From assembly GCF_012489685.1 (NCBI RefSeq), contig NC_080043.1, positions 41,307,127 to 41,371,126 of the forward strand: a DNA stretch of 64,000 nucleotides. Direction: 5' to 3'. The position numbers and the translations under genes are program-made. This document shows positions 32,989 through 45,219 of this stretch, piece by piece. The DNA is from Lotus japonicus. Its lineage: Eukaryota; Streptophyta; Magnoliopsida; Fabales; Fabaceae. A model generated the notes under the pieces. That model saw only the letters and a program-made list of their open reading frames with translations. It was not told where the DNA came from and made no database searches. The stretch's first letter is position 1, and every line of letters starts with the position of its first letter.

Positions 32989-34203
32989 TGAAGGTATGAA
33001 AAATGATAGAAATGGGGGTTTGAATAGCGTTTTCAAATAAAACTTTTTCCACTTGAGATTTTAACAAATCTCACAAACAAAGAATGCAAAGTGCTGAGAT
33101 AAGAGTTGAGGAAAGCACACAAGGATTTTATCCTGGTTCACTTGATAAATCCCTCAAGCTAATCCAGTCCACCCGTTAAGGTGATTTCTTCCTTCTTAGA
33201 ATGAAGGCAATCCACTATTCAGAGTTTGTTACAACTGCACTAGCAACCTGCTCAGTGACTAACAATACAGTGAACTAGTAAACACTAAGATTCACTCTCT
33301 TAGTCTTCTCAAGGATCTGACCAACCTTGGTCCCTTAAGGAAAAACAAACTAACTGTTTGAATGTTTGGGTTTACAATAAAATGCTTCTCAGAAAGCTAA
33401 GGTAAACACAATAAGATCGGTTTGAAGAAAGATTGTTAAGAGAATAAAAATATTTCTTGAGCTTGAACAAAGTTTCTTTGGCGGCATCTTTCATCTTCAG
33501 CCTCTTTATATACTCCAAGGATTAGGGTTGTATCGGTTGCATGGGTTGCTACCGTTGGAGGGCAAATCTGTAACTTCCAGATTCTGTTGTGGCTTAATAT
33601 CTTAGGTAAGGTCGTCAGGATAGTACAATTGCTTTTGTACTTGGACAATGACGTGACCTTTATCCTAGTTGACTTCTGATCAGAGCGATGCTTCATGTTA
33701 GAACTTATGAAGCTTGGTGATCAGAGTCAAAGGGAAGCTTGGATCCTCTGGTGTTCGTACCTTCTGCTACTGGACCTCAGAGTAGAGAGTACTTGGTCTT
33801 CAGAGCCAGCTTATTCTTGAACTTCAGAGTCTTCACTTCTCAGCTTCTGAACCTTCAGAACTTCTGATCCTTCAGAGCCTCTAGACAATCAAAGCTTCTA
33901 GATCTTCAGAACTTCTGGTCTTCAGAACTTTAAGTGATCTGAATCCATATCAGAGCTTGTAAAACTTCAGATCTTCTGAAGCATATACTATTGTTCAAAA
34001 GAACATAGTGAGTGCGAAAGCGTTGCATAGGTAACTCTTTGGGCATAATGCTACTGATAAGTGTGAGTATTGACCAGAGTTAGAGTCTGTCACATAAACA
34101 CTCAGAAAACAACGTTAGAGTACCATAATTGTTCATATACAATAGTTAACATGTAATCATCAAAATATAGAGTTGTACTACATGATTAAATCTTGATCTT
34201 ACA
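32989..34203 (-). mobile_element. Solo LTR, family A, copy 3
   Basis: A 1215-bp TG...CA sequence (TGAAGG at the left, CTTACA at the right), with flanks GGGAA (32984-32988) and GGGAG (34204-34208): a 5-bp TSD with one later mutation. It is inserted into the LINE between endonuclease and RT. The inverted TATA-like box CTTTATATACTCC lies near 33505, and palindromic CAGAACTTCTG motifs at 33855-33990. Confidence 0.88.
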
Positions 34204-34329
34204 GGGAGAACACGTGGTGCTCAGATCTGGAGGTGCTTAAGGAAGAAGTCCAACAGTTTTACACTAACCTTTTTTTGTGGAAGTGCAGGTGAGCAGGAAT
34301 TATTTTTTGCAGAATCAAACCCCTACGAT

Positions 34330-35360
34330 TTATGAGGAAGATAGATCTGATCTTGTTCGGCCAGTGTCCTTTGATGAGGTGCGCCAGCAAATCATGGCCA
34401 TGTAGTCCTTCAAGGCCCCCTGAGCTAATGGTTTCCATGCATTCTTTTTCAAGCAGTATTGGATTATCTTGGGTCCTGATCTCCATCATATCGTAGCGGA
34501 GGCGTTCCGCGCAGGAAGAGTCGACCCTAGCCATCTTGAGACCCTTATTGTACTCATCCCAAAGGTTGATGACCATCTCCGTTTCAAGGACCTAAGGCCC
34601 ATTAGCCTGTGTAACGTGGCTTACAAGATAATAACAAAAGTCTTGGTGAACATGTTTCGACTGTTGCTTTCAGATCTTGTGGGCCTCCTTTAGAATAGCT
34701 TTATTCCGGGTAGAGGGAATAAGGATAACATCATACATTCCCAGGAAGTTATGCACACGCTCGACACGCATAAAAAGGGAAGTGGACTTGTAGCCATCAA
34801 GGTGGACTTGTAGAAAGCTTATGATAGGGTAAGCTGGGACTTTCTCCACTCAACCCTCCATGACTTTGGGTTTCCTCCTCCAATCGTTGAACTTATCATG
34901 TGGGGTTCTCATGATGCTAGTATTTCTATTCTTTGGAATGGATCAAAGCTACTGACATTCTCCCCTCAACGTGGGCTTCGACAAGGTGACCCTCTTTCTC
35001 CTTACCTCTTTGTGCTTTGTATGGAGCGCCTTGCAATATAGATCCGGCGACTAGTGGATGAGGGTTCTTGGAAGCCGGTGAGAATAACTAAGGAGGGGAT
35101 TGGCATCCCCCACCTCTTCTTTGCGGATGATGTCATACTCTTTTGCGAAGCCAAGAAGGATCAAATACAGTTGATTGTACCAACTCTGAATGACTTTTGT
35201 TCTGTATCTGGAATTAAAGTAAACCTAGAGAAATCAAGAATGTTTTGGTCCAAGAATGTAGACCTGAATGTCCAGCAAGAGCTATCAGACATTATGGGCA
35301 TCAGTAGAGCTAGCATTTTGGGAAACTACCCCGGGTTACCACTAGGTCTGATTTAGCACA
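34330..35360 (+). pseudogene. LINE reverse transcriptase domain
   Basis: Recognisable in order: LIVLIPKVDDHLRFKDLRPI (34547 on), LCNVAYKIITKVLVN, then VAIKVDL followed by a stop and KAYDRVSW (about 34790-34830), [13 protein letters not shown] (about 34975) and the catalytic FFADDVILF (about 35119). The Asp of the first catalytic motif is kept, but the next codon is TAG in place of the usual Glu codon. The frame 35054-35356 remains open through the palm end. Confidence 0.88.
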
Positions 35361-36090
35361 AATCATAGACAAGGTGAATTGTGGATTGGCGTCTTCGAAG
35401 TACAAGCTTCTAAATAGAGCGGGTAGGCTAAACCTAGCCAAATCAGTTCTTTCTTCACTTACTGTGTATGCTATGAAAGCCATATAACTCACAGAATCTG
35501 TTTGTGATTAATTGAAAAGAGGGTTCGTGGATGGGTACATTTGGGCGGAGGGTGGCTAATCATGGGGATGGAATCTTCTTCCTTGGAGAGATATCACCCA
35601 ACTCAAGGATGTTGGGGGGGGAGGGCTTGGCATTCGGATCTCACGCCTAAATAATGTGGATAAGCTGGGTAAGTTGGTGGATAGCCTTGTCAATAATCAG
35701 AATAAGGTTTGGGTTAAAGCCTTGTCTCAGAAATATCTCCAAAAAGATTATGTTTTGGTGGAGAGCTTCAAGCAAGGTGACTCATACATTTGGAGAGGAA
35801 TTGTGCAAGCCAAGAATAGCACTGCACATGGCTACAGGCCGTTCTTAGGAAAGGCAACTCCTCATTCTGGTCTGATAATTGGTTGGAAACTGGTAAACTT
35901 TGCTTCCGGGTACCTTTTGTGAATATATCAGATACGACCCTCACTATGTCGGACCTTTGGTGTCATGGTGCATGTTCTTTCAATGGCTTGTACACTATTT
36001 TGCCTCAGGATATAGTGGCTGAGGTTAGTAAAGTTAGGATCCCATCCTCTGGTACCAGACCTGATAGAATTTGATGCAAGGGCACCAACG

Positions 36091-36770
36091 ATGGTTGCTA
36101 CTCAACCCTCTCTGCCTACGAGTTTCTTACTGGACAAGATGGAGCCGATCATCACCTTGATGGAAGCATATTTGGAGAGCAGAGGGCCAGAGAAAATTCG
36201 CTACTTTCTGTGTCTAATTGCAAAAGGAGCACTGCCAACCAACTCCAAGCGGGGGTATAACCATATGAGTTCATTAGCGGCGTGTCCAAGGTGTGGCGCA
36301 GATGAGAATGATCTTCACCACCTGTTCAGAGGTTGTGCTCGTTCAAGGAAGCTTTGGACGCACTTTGTTGCATTGCTGCCACCGCTTTCGGACTCGACCT
36401 AGTTCCAGACATGGTTCAGAAGAGAAATTTTGCAGCCAGGGCACACTTTGGCAATGGCGGTGTTATGGTGGGCTTGGCGCTGGCCATGAAGCTCAGTCTC
36501 ACCCATGGTTGGGACCTTGGATACAAGGATGTGTTATGCTACACTGATTGTTCAAACGTGGTCTATGTTCTGCAAGAAAATACTGACCTACAGAATTACT
36601 AGGCTAGGGGTGATATTCTGCAGGTATTGATCATTCACATTCCTCGTGAGAAGAACATGACTGCAGATAGTTTGGCTCGCCAGGCAGCTAGAGATGGAGT
36701 GTCATCATGCATTAGGAGGCTTCCTCCTTCAAGCTTGTTTCCTTCCCTTCTGATTGATGTTGTGGTGTAG
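36091..36770 (+). pseudogene. LINE zf-RVT and RNase H domains
   Basis: The zf-RVT part reads CPRCGADENDLHHLFRGCAR (about 36283-36342). A frameshift near 36370 leads into RNase H sequence with LCYTDCSNVVYVLQE (the Asp of the second catalytic motif) and, after one stop at 36601, IPREKNMTADSLARQA (the conserved terminal Asp). The first part of RNase H is missing or deleted. Confidence 0.8.
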
Positions 36771-36790
36771 CTGTCTTCTTTCTGTTTTTT

Positions 36791-38829
36791 TAATTTTTTT
36801 TTTGAGAAAATGAAAGTAACTTAATATAAGAAATTATTAAGTACTTATTGTTAAATTAAGTAACTTAAGTGTCACAAAAAAATTAAGTAACTTAATACTA
36901 CTATAATAAATTACGAAAGTAATTATTAATTAATGTTAATAATTACTAATAATTAATTGCTTTATAAATGTAATACTTATTTTCTTAATAAATATGTATT
37001 GATGGACTTGAGAACGTAATTAGTGTTAATAATTATAATTTAAAAAAATTAAAAAAATTTATGACATTGTTTTGCTTAAATATTAATGTAAAAAATTATT
37101 CAATATTTTTTTGATTTTATCTAATATGGAGTCCATCCCACATGACTTCATGAGAAAAAAAAATTGAAAATGCAATTTGATGAAATTCAAGATAAAGGCC
37201 TCAAATTTAACTAGTATTTTATCTCATACAGTGCATGGAAAATATTTTTAATATTTATTAGTGAAATATAAATTTATAATAAAGTATTATTTTATTCACA
37301 AAAAGTAATAAAGTATTATTTTGAATATAATTTATATTGTAAATTTAATATTAATATAATTATATAGTAGATACTTAAATATAATTAAACTGATAATATA
37401 AATAAAAAATATTGTTAAGTTTTAATTAGGAATTTTATTAATTTTCTTAGAAATTGATTATTTAGTAAATTCTCAAAAGCAAAAATATTACTACTTAAAA
37501 TGTTTAAAGTATTTAAATAATTTTGACTTAAGGGAATTCAATTCATTCTTTTTTGGTTACATAGGAATATAATGAAATCTCATTCTGACACAAATATGTG
37601 AAATTGACGATTTAATATGAGAAGAGTGAGAATATTAACTACGGTAGCATTTGCCTATAAAAAAAAATTTAACTATTATAGCATTTGTAGCCGAATTGAA
37701 CATAATCTAATGCGAAAAAAAACATTATTTGCAGCTCCTTTAATTTTATGACAAATTTGTAGGAGCTGAGAGAAAAGAAATGAAAGTACTTAGAACAAAG
37801 ATCACAAGAAACCTATTGAAGCTATGCGAACATTCTACAAATTAAAAGACATGTTATGGAACAACTTCATAGTCAAAGATCGATGAATCTCCAAAGAAAA
37901 TATAAGGTTTGCCAAACAATATTGTCCTCTCTACAATAACAAAGTGCTCATAATTCGAAGCTCAGAAGTACACAGGTTTACAAGGATTAGACGCAAGTTA
38001 AAAGCAACGAAGATCAAGAGAAGTTGGAACTACACAAGTCTACAAAGTTAAATGCGGAGAAGAGCCATTCCAAGAAGAAATCACAAGAAACTAATGGATC
38101 ATAGTACATTTAGTTCTTACTGTCAAATCTGAAAGATCATCGCCTGATAAAAACATATAGTACATCAAAAGAAGACATGATGATCATTATTCAGAAGGGA
38201 AAAAACATTGAAAGCCTCGTATACCACTAAGTCAAGTACATTGTCTGTGTATGTACAATTCTACTTGAAGAAAAGGAACCAAGGAAGAATATCCCTAGCA
38301 AATGATATCAGATATCAACTATGTACAAACCAAAGAAATCCTCTCTGAATAGTTGATTATAGATCGTGAAGACAGAAAGAATGGAAGTTGCAATGGAAAG
38401 TCTATGTCGTCTAAAAGAAGTCAATAACGTTACTTTATTGGGAAAGCTTCGTGTCTCAAGCCGTCATAAGTCACATCCACGGACAAACAACAGAAAGCTT
38501 TACCAAATGGTCAAGCTCATGAATTGCACTCGAGCAAAATACCATGCATGGTGAAGAAGAATCCTACAAGAGAAAGTCTAAGAGTAAACCTCATCTTCAA
38601 TTAAAGGAAGAAGTTGTTGAATGTGAAAGTAAGAGTCGTTGAGACATGTGCCCTAAAGAGAAATATATTCAAAAGTAGCTGTTAGAACTACCAACGATTA
38701 TTTTTCCTATCTTAGGCATATAATAGACCAACACTTGAAAAAGTTTTCGTTAGTCTCGCTGGTTTTCCCACTCTTTTCTCCAAGTCATCTGTTGTTCTTT
38801 TTGCAACTTACTGTTGTTATCAACTGCTG
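36791..38829. other. AT-rich then purine-rich stretch, no gene recognised
   Basis: The stretch 36791-37740 is strongly A/T. From 37740 to 38820 the plus strand is AG-rich with many GAAGA words and only short open frames (38366-38554). It may be an eroded retrotransposon leader, but I see no primer-binding site or LTR ends. Confidence 0.4.
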
Positions 38830-38998
38830 TAGTTTGCTTCTAGTGGGCTAGGCGCGAGAAAGCTTGGTTCTGTTTTATTTCTTCCCTGTTCCTGTTCTGC
38901 TTTCTGTTCTTTTTCTGTTTATTGTTCTCTTTGTACATGGGCTTGAAATACCCCTGGTATTTCCTAAAAATATATTAAGTTTTGCTGATAAAAAAAAT
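38830..38998 (+). mobile_element. LINE 3'-end fragment with short poly(A)
   Basis: A T-rich stretch with TTCTGTTTATTGTTCTC, then CTGGTATTTCC, TAAAAATATATTAAG and TTTTGCTGATAAAAAAA, matches the style of plant LINE 3' untranslated ends just before the tail. Only the extreme 3' end is present. Confidence 0.45.
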
Positions 38999-40249
38999 CC
39001 GAGTAGTCTTTGGGTAAAGGCCATGGAAGTATAGTGAGAGAAGAGAGAGCAAGGAAGAACAGCTGAAGCATGTGAAGAAAAAGAAGAAATCACGTAGAGC
39101 TTTAGGCAAGAGAAACATGTAGAAGTGCTGAGTGTACTAGAGAGTTAAGATACGTCATTATATGCATAACAACCTGAAGAAGACCAGCACAAGCAGAATT
39201 AGAGCACCAAGAGGTTATTAATCATCATGTGATATTCAAAACACCTCTGACAGAAGATAAAGGCTCAACCAAAGTTTACTTCTCTACTAAAGTCGACTAG
39301 GACCATTTGGGCCGACCCTAGGTTATTTTTTCATGTAGCTAGTGTCAACTTTAGGCTTTAAAGTTGATGCTGACGAAATGGCCAGAATCTTATGATCCCA
39401 ACTTAGTGTCAGCTAAGATGACGACGCTAAATTTAAATGTAATTCACCGCGTAGAAAGGAGGGCCTCACTCTTTCTTTTTCTCCTAAGCGCAAACAATAA
39501 TCATCTTTCACCCTTCTCTTCTTTGCGGTGCTTTCCCCCTCTGTTATCATCCTCCTTTGTCGTCCCACTGTTCACACCTTCTCTGTCAAGTCTTGTCAAG
39601 GCTTGTCAATCTTTTGGTGGCCGGTGGTGATGACAATGTCCATTATCTAAATGTTGGATTAAATAATCCATTATTTTAATGTATAAGAGTGTATTAATGG
39701 ATATGTCTATACAATACAAATATACAATAATAGCACCAAACAATAGATAAACTCATAATGTATTGTATAATTTTATACTATCAAGTCTAATACGACATGT
39801 CAAACAAGCCCTCAAAGGAAAAACATGAGTAGCCAAGTAATTAAGTTATGTCCTAAACAATAACTTTTTTAGTCAAATTTCTAAGATATGTTTTGAAACA
39901 TTCTGTTGTTAAAAAAATTGATATATTCACACTATAATTTCCTTTTTATTTTATTTCAACTTAATTTCTTTTCTTTTATTAGATCACCAAACTTATCTCA
40001 TTTTTGTTCTTATCTCTCTTGAGATGTGACTGAGTCAGCATACATAATTATTATTAAAAAAACATTAATAATACGTATACCACCAATTAAGGTATACACT
40101 TTGAACTTTCAAAAAAAAAAAGGTATACACTTTGAAACACCCTTATTAGTTCACATTATAATATATATCACATCTATATTAACTTATCTCTTCTCTCTAA
40201 TCCAATCTTTCTAGTGGTCTAAGTCTCTAAGATCAATTTTTTTGGACAA
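38999..40249. other. Intergenic stretch, no gene recognised
   Basis: Short open frames only (39364-39630). From 40020 the sequence becomes similar to the 3' flank of the Agenet loci. A small local duplication of GGTATACACTTTGAA occurs at 40090-40135. Confidence 0.45.
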
Positions 40250-40790
40250 AGTCTACGATCATTAGGGTAAACAATATTGATATATGAACCACTTTATCGC
40301 AATCACAGCTACTTTATCCTGTCTCATAGGTGGTGCCCAAACATGGAGTAACTCATCTTTTTGTCAATACCAAAATGTCAAATAACCATGAAGTGCATCG
40401 AATAATGAATAAACCGCACGCCTTTACCCTAGCCCCTGGTATTATTGATAACACACGAAAATTCTCATTCCTGTTCTTGTGATAATAATACAGCATATTT
40501 TTCTCTCTAAAAATTAAGGACTTTAAACATGAAGAATAACAAAACAAAAACAAAAGAATGCAACAGTAAGAAGGAGAAAAGAGAAACAGATTTAACTGAA
40601 TTGAAAGGACTTGTACTAATTTCAATTGCCAGTTACAAAATCAGACTTAATAATAATAATAATAATCTCACTACAGAAACAGCCATAACCCCATTATTCT
40701 CCAAATTCAAAGAAAAAGAAAATAAAAAACACATAACCGCTAGAAAGAACACAAAATTGGGCAATTGGTGATTGATGTTGATTTAATTAA

Positions 40791-41255
40791 TTAAACTCGG
40801 TGCCACTCTCCATCAATGAAGTCATGGTGAACCCTCATGCAAGAGCAGTGGAACGGAAGGGTCTCATTGTAGGTGCTGAAGTGCACGGTGTATCCCTTGG
40901 CGTGGTAGCCAAGGATCTTTCCGTTGACCCTCCCGTACCACCACCCGTCGTTGTAAAATACGTTAACCATCTGGTCCAGCTTGTACTCGCCACGGACATT
41001 GACACGTGGTGGCGCCGGGCGGAGGTTTGTCGGAAGGATTGCCTCCTTTAGAGGAATTCCAGTCTCGTCATCCTCGACAAGCGTCTCGTACTCGACCCAA
41101 TAGCGGCCGCCATCTAGAAGGGAGACAACGGTGGCCTCGAAGTACGAGTCGAAGAAGCCGTCCTCATGGCCTATCACTTCGACTTGGTCACCGATGTTGT
41201 AAATCACCGGTGGAGGAGGCACTTCCATCTGCGGAGGAGGAGGAGGCACTTCCAT
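40791..41255 (-). CDS. Agenet-domain (Tudor-like) protein, gene 2
   Basis: A 154-residue protein starting at the ATG at 41255; an upstream in-frame TTG at 41264 is not a likely start. The N-terminus has a short proline-rich repeat (MEVPPPPPQMEVPPPP), absent from gene 1. Two Agenet modules follow, about residues 19-78 (GDQVEVIGHEDGFFDSYFEA) and 90-150 (LDQMVNVFYNDGWWYGRVNG). Such modules bind modified histone tails or RNA in related plant proteins; the ligand here is unknown. The frame is intact to TAA at 40791. Downstream sequence is shared with gene 1 and the remnant at 9300-9900, and upstream sequence with three further copies, so this is the best preserved member of a local family. Confidence 0.86.
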   Translation of the reverse strand: MEVPPPPPQMEVPPPPVIYNIGDQVEVIGHEDGFFDSYFEATVVSLLDGGRYWVEYETLVEDDETGIPLKEAILPTNLRPAPPRVNVRGEYKLDQMVNVFYNDGWWYGRVNGKILGYHAKGYTVHFSTYNETLPFHCSCMRVHHDFIDGEWHRV

Positions 41256-41329
41256 CGACAACAACTTTTGAGAGAGGAAAAGAGAATTGCGGTTGGTTTG
41301 GTTTGTGAGTTTTGGACAAGAGTGTGGTC

Positions 41330-41338
41330 AATTTATAC
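41330..41338 (-). promoter_or_regulatory. TATA-like box of Agenet gene 2
   Basis: The minus-strand GTATAAATT lies about 75 bp upstream of the ATG, in the same place as in gene 1. Confidence 0.6.
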
Positions 41339-41369
41339 TAGTTTCGTTAGGGCAGGGTGAGTTTTTTTT

Positions 41370-41514
41370 TTTTTCTGGTTTTTTTAGGATTGGGAGTCAA
41401 AAATGGTAGTATGTGTTTTTTTATTTAAAAATTAAAATTGTAGTAAATGTTATTTTGTGACCGTTTGGAATTTTCTATAGTTGAATGATTTTGACCTTAT
41501 CTTTTCGCTATCCA
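41370..41514. repeat. Agenet 5'-flank block, copy next to gene 2
   Basis: GGATTGGGAGTCAAAA, AATGGTAGTATGTG and GTGACCGTTTGGAATTTTCT follow each other here. The same order is found at 42676-42870 and, interrupted by a LINE, at 43480-45470, with a diverged form at 31030-31640. These mark former positions of further Agenet genes or their promoters. Confidence 0.65.
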
Positions 41515-41728
41515 GTTGTGGCTGATGGTGCAGATGAAATAGCCGAAGGTGACTCGTCTGGGAAGGTTCTAGAAGCTTCTAAAAAGACTATCGTCGTTGA
41601 GCATTGTAAGCAATGCAACTCATTCAAGACGAGAGCTCTATTGGTGAAGAAAGGACTAGAAAAATCCTCTAATCCAACAATGCAAATCTGTATGTATCAA
41701 CCAGTTGTCTTTATGGTTGTTAATTAGC
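41515..41728 (+). pseudogene. Selenoprotein H-like (Rdx family) gene fragment
   Basis: The plus-strand frame encodes ASKKTIVVEHCKQCNSFKTR followed by ALLVKKGLEK. This matches the thioredoxin-like Rdx fold start of plant selenoprotein-H-like proteins, with the redox motif as C-X2-C (CKQC) and no selenocysteine. The rest of the fold (the second strand and the GCFEI segment) is missing, and the frame soon ends. The fragment begins exactly where the duplicated Agenet flank (TCTTTTCGCT) is interrupted, so it is probably a transposed piece and not a resident gene. An exon 1 with a downstream intron cannot be excluded. Confidence 0.6.
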
Positions 41729-42675
41729 TTGAATTGCTGCAACTTGAGAGTTGAGAGGATCATTTTGGATATATATGTTTACTGTCTCTGCAACCATGGA
41801 TTTGGTTTTATTATAATTTTTGAAAGATTTGCACTTTATATATTAATAAATAAATTAAGATCTACACTGAGAGCATTTTAAACAGCTAAAGGTGGAGAAT
41901 CCCACCAAAGCTTATCAGGGAAAGTACTTGCCAAAGCAGCCATTTCACGGGCTGGGACATTTATTTTCCTATATACTCACATGGACAAAACTAATACTAT
42001 GAAAATTTGCTGACAACTCTAACCAGTCCTCTATAATTGGCAAAAGTAAGGGGTTGCATATCCTTGAATGCATAGCTTTAATCACATGCAACAGCCGAGT
42101 CTATAGCTCCAGAACCACGTGGTCCATTTCCAAGCTTTGCAACACCGTCAAGCTCCATCTCAATCCCAAATCTTCTGCCATGGAAACAGATTCATAAAGC
42201 TTTGAACGTGGTTTTATTATAATTAGATTCAGGTTTCATTTGAAAAAAAAAGAGTTAAATATGTGTATACTTTCAGTTTATTAATTCTTATAAAAAAGAA
42301 ACAGATCATGAAGAAAAAAATTGTGATTTTATCAAACGGGAAAAAGTACGTATTTTAATTATCCAGAATTTTTTTTTAAAGTCTGTTTCATTATTAAATA
42401 ATATATTTTAATTTATTATTTTTTTTCCGAGAAACAATATGTTTTAATCAAGAATCTTCTTTTTTTCTTCTTTCAATTAGCAAATTTTATTTTTTTATAC
42501 ATATGAAACACTTGCTATCAATCAACCCTCTCAATAATTGATTACCTACTACTCCCTCCGACGTCCCCTATTTATCGACCTATTTAGACAATCAGCTTAT
42601 AAAAAATGTAATAAAATTGTTTTAAATTTTTGTTTAATTTTTTTGTATTCAAACTATTTAAAGTTTATCGGTATG

Positions 42676-42870
42676 GCACGGTGTGTTTTTTTTAATGATT
42701 TTTTTGGGATTGGGAGTAAAAAATGGTAGTATGTGGTTAATTTAATTTTTAAAATAAAAGTAGAAGTAAATGTAAGGTTGTGACCGTTTGGAATTTTCTA
42801 TAATTGAATGATTTTGTTCTTATCTTTTCGCTAATAATTTGAAAGCTGCATTTTTTGCATTATGATTAAT
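42676..42870. repeat. Agenet 5'-flank block, second copy
   Basis: GGGATTGGGAGTAAAAAATG, GTAGTATGTG and GTGACCGTTTGGAATTTTCT are followed by TTCTTATCTTTTCGCTAATA. This is the uninterrupted version of the block that carries the selenoprotein-H fragment at 41515. No coding part lies next to it. Confidence 0.65.
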
Positions 42871-43424
42871 TAATTGAATAAAATTGTAATCCCCCACAAA
42901 AAAATAATAAGAACCTAGTATGTATAATACGATTTTAAATTAACTTAAAACTAATGTATAATACGATTTTATACGTTTGTTTCTATATATATAATTTTTG
43001 CTATCAGAGAAAAAAATTGAAAAAAAAAACAAACTTGTATTTTATATTCAAAAATCACATAATGTTCAAAAAAATTTTAATTTAGATATTAATATTTATA
43101 TTTTTGATAAATCATATTTATACCCAATTCATAAATCATAATTTAATGTTTCAAAAATATTAATATTTTTTATTACAAGATATTAATATTAAAATATTAA
43201 TTGGGTATAAATTTTAGTATTAATGTTAATATATAATAACAATCAAGAGGGTATAAACTTTATTTAGCTAAGCATTTATTAAGCTATAATTTCTAATAAA
43301 CTAGTTCTATATAAAAAAACATTAGGTACTTATTTTCGTAATTTAATTTATTAAAAATTTATTGTTTTCAAATTTTTATCTAATAAATTAATTTACAAAG
43401 ATAAATACCGTTTTGGTAAATCTA
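42871..43424. other. AT-rich stretch, no gene seen
   Basis: Very A/T-rich, with repeated ATTAATATT words. Nothing else can be supported. Confidence 0.5.
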
Positions 43425-43515
43425 GTGAGGCAGGGGTGTGATCCGTGTGGGTCTGGAATTTTTTATTATTTTTTTTTTTTGTCAATGGGATTTTGGGAGT
43501 CAAAAGGTGTAGTAT

Positions 43516-45219
43516 TTTTTTTTTGGTAAGTAGGAAAATTAAACAACAAAACTACAATTTTACTTGGACTGCCAACAAGAGGGGCAGAACCGCCTGAGGA
43601 GGGGACTCCAACTCAGTTACAGGACACTGTAATCTGGCTCCAAGACCTGCCAGACAATCCACTGGAGCATTGTCTTCCCGAGACACATGACATATAGAAA
43701 TCTCCTAATTGCGCGAGAGAAGAAGCTGAATATCCATCAAAGTGCTACCATAGAGATGAAAATCGAGTTTATTCATACCAAGCGCATTCACCAACTCAAG
43801 ACAATCCACGCCACAAATTGCCTTCTTCTAATTCTTACGCCAGAGAAAACGCAAGCCTAACAACAATGCTTGTGTTTCCGGAAACAAAGGATCGCATCCC
43901 TGAGCACCAGCATAGAAACCTCCTAACCAAATACCATCGGAGTCCCGAATGAGACCTCCCATTCCCATTCGATGCTGGCCCTCATGATAAGCATCGTCCA
44001 CCATCAAAGAGACATACCCTGGCTTAAGAGCTTTCCATCTCATGCGAGCACGCGGGATCTGGTCCATCAGCAGCTCAATTCCTAACCACTGAGTGTGCTC
44101 CTCTAAATCACGCCTAACTGCATCACACACAAACTAAATAGTCTAGCTTTTATCCCCCAAAACCTTCTCATTACGCCACCGCCATAGCCTCCACACCACC
44201 GCAAAAAACAGAGAAACATGGGACCCTTGCAGCTGCCCTTGGACCCAAGACTGAATGGTAGGCGCGAGAAACCCTGGCCATGCTAACACGTTAAAGCGAA
44301 TCCACACCTCCCTTGCATGCGGGCAATCACGCATGCAATGTAAAGAATCCTCCATCCCATGTGAGCATCGAACACAGCTAGAGGAATTGGCAAGGTGACA
44401 GCGAAACCGAAGAGCATTTACTTGAATAGCATCATGAAGCACAATCCAAATGAACACTCGAATTTTTTCCAGAACACGTAGCTTCCACACCTTACTCCAA
44501 CTATGCACCAGATGCGGACCCAACTCTGGTTTGTGCAGCCATTTATATGCTGAAGCCGCTGAGTATATCCCGGAGGTTCATGGCTGCCAACACCAAACAT
44601 CACTTAACCGCGAGTCCAAGACCGAAGGGATATCCATAAGAGCAGCTTGAAAATCGTCGGGGATAGTAGTATAGACAGCTGAAAGATCCCAGCTACCACC
44701 CTTAACCAAGTCCTTCAACTGATATGCCGATTCAGAAATATCAATGAAAGGAGTAACCTTGCCCAAGATCCCTCGCGAACACCATTCCTGGAACCATAAC
44801 GATGTCGAGCCATCACCCAGCTTGAAAGATAACCCATCCTTCAATTGATCTCTCGCTTTCAACAACCCTCTCCAAAATGAAGATGATGTAGAATCCGTCC
44901 CAACACTCATGATTGAAGCACTCCTCAAATATTTATGAGATACAACCTGAACCCATAACTTATTGGGGTTATGAAGCAGTGACCAAATAGATTTTCCCAG
45001 GACTGCAGTATTTGTTGTAGCTGCCTCCCTAACACCAAGCCCGCCATCCTTACGCTCCTTAGTAATTGTATCCCAATTAACAAGATGCCACCCTCTATCA
45101 GAAGAGCGAGAGGACCAAACAAAATTCCTCGCCGCTTGATTAATCAACTGAGTTGTTTTCCGGGGTAGCCAAACCGTTTGCGTCACATACGTAGGAATTG
45201 CTATTACCACCAATTTAGC
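43516..45219 (-). mobile_element. 5'-truncated LINE with 15-bp target duplication
   Basis: A minus-strand L1-type LINE containing only the end of ORF2. Its 3' tail is the T-run at 43516-43524 on the plus strand. It is flanked by CAAAAGGTGTAGTAT (43501-43515) and CAAAAGGAGTAGTAT (45220-45234), a 15-bp duplication with one mismatch, as expected for target-primed reverse transcription. It sits inside a copy of the Agenet 5' flank and so is younger than that duplication. Confidence 0.9.
43820..45219 (-). pseudogene. LINE ORF2 C-terminus (connection, zf-RVT, RNase H)
   Basis: The segment 45222-44578 reads MAKLVVIAIPTYVTQTVWLP and GGLGVREAATTNTAVLGKSI, the post-palm part of the RT. The segment 44523-44143 has a zf-RVT with LRFRCHLANSSSCVRCSHG then CMRDCPHAREVW. 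The segment 44130-43828 starts RNase H (VSLMVDDAYHEGQHRMGMGG, then TQALLLGLRFLW). The parts are in different frames. The catalytic half of the RT was never copied in, as this is a 5' truncation. Confidence 0.85.

Larger units (their letters stand above)
31680..36790 (+). mobile_element. L1-type LINE, near full ORF2, interrupted by a solo LTR
   Basis: The plus strand holds endonuclease (31859-32590), the region between endonuclease and RT, a family-A solo LTR (32989-34203), RT (34330-35360), connection, zf-RVT (36091-36402) and RNase H (36380-36770). This is the full domain order of a plant L1 ORF2 with the RNase H tail. Multiple in-frame stops show it is dead. The T-rich and A-rich sequence at 36780-36810 marks the approximate 3' end. 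The left limit is uncertain. Confidence 0.85.

Noticed and set aside
38366..38554. 62-codon frame in a purine-rich stretch
   Set aside because: Short, without motif or neighbouring exon signals.
39630..39830. Possible MITE ending in CAAACAAGCCC
   Set aside because: The right end resembles a MITE terminus, but no matching inverted left end or TSD could be found.
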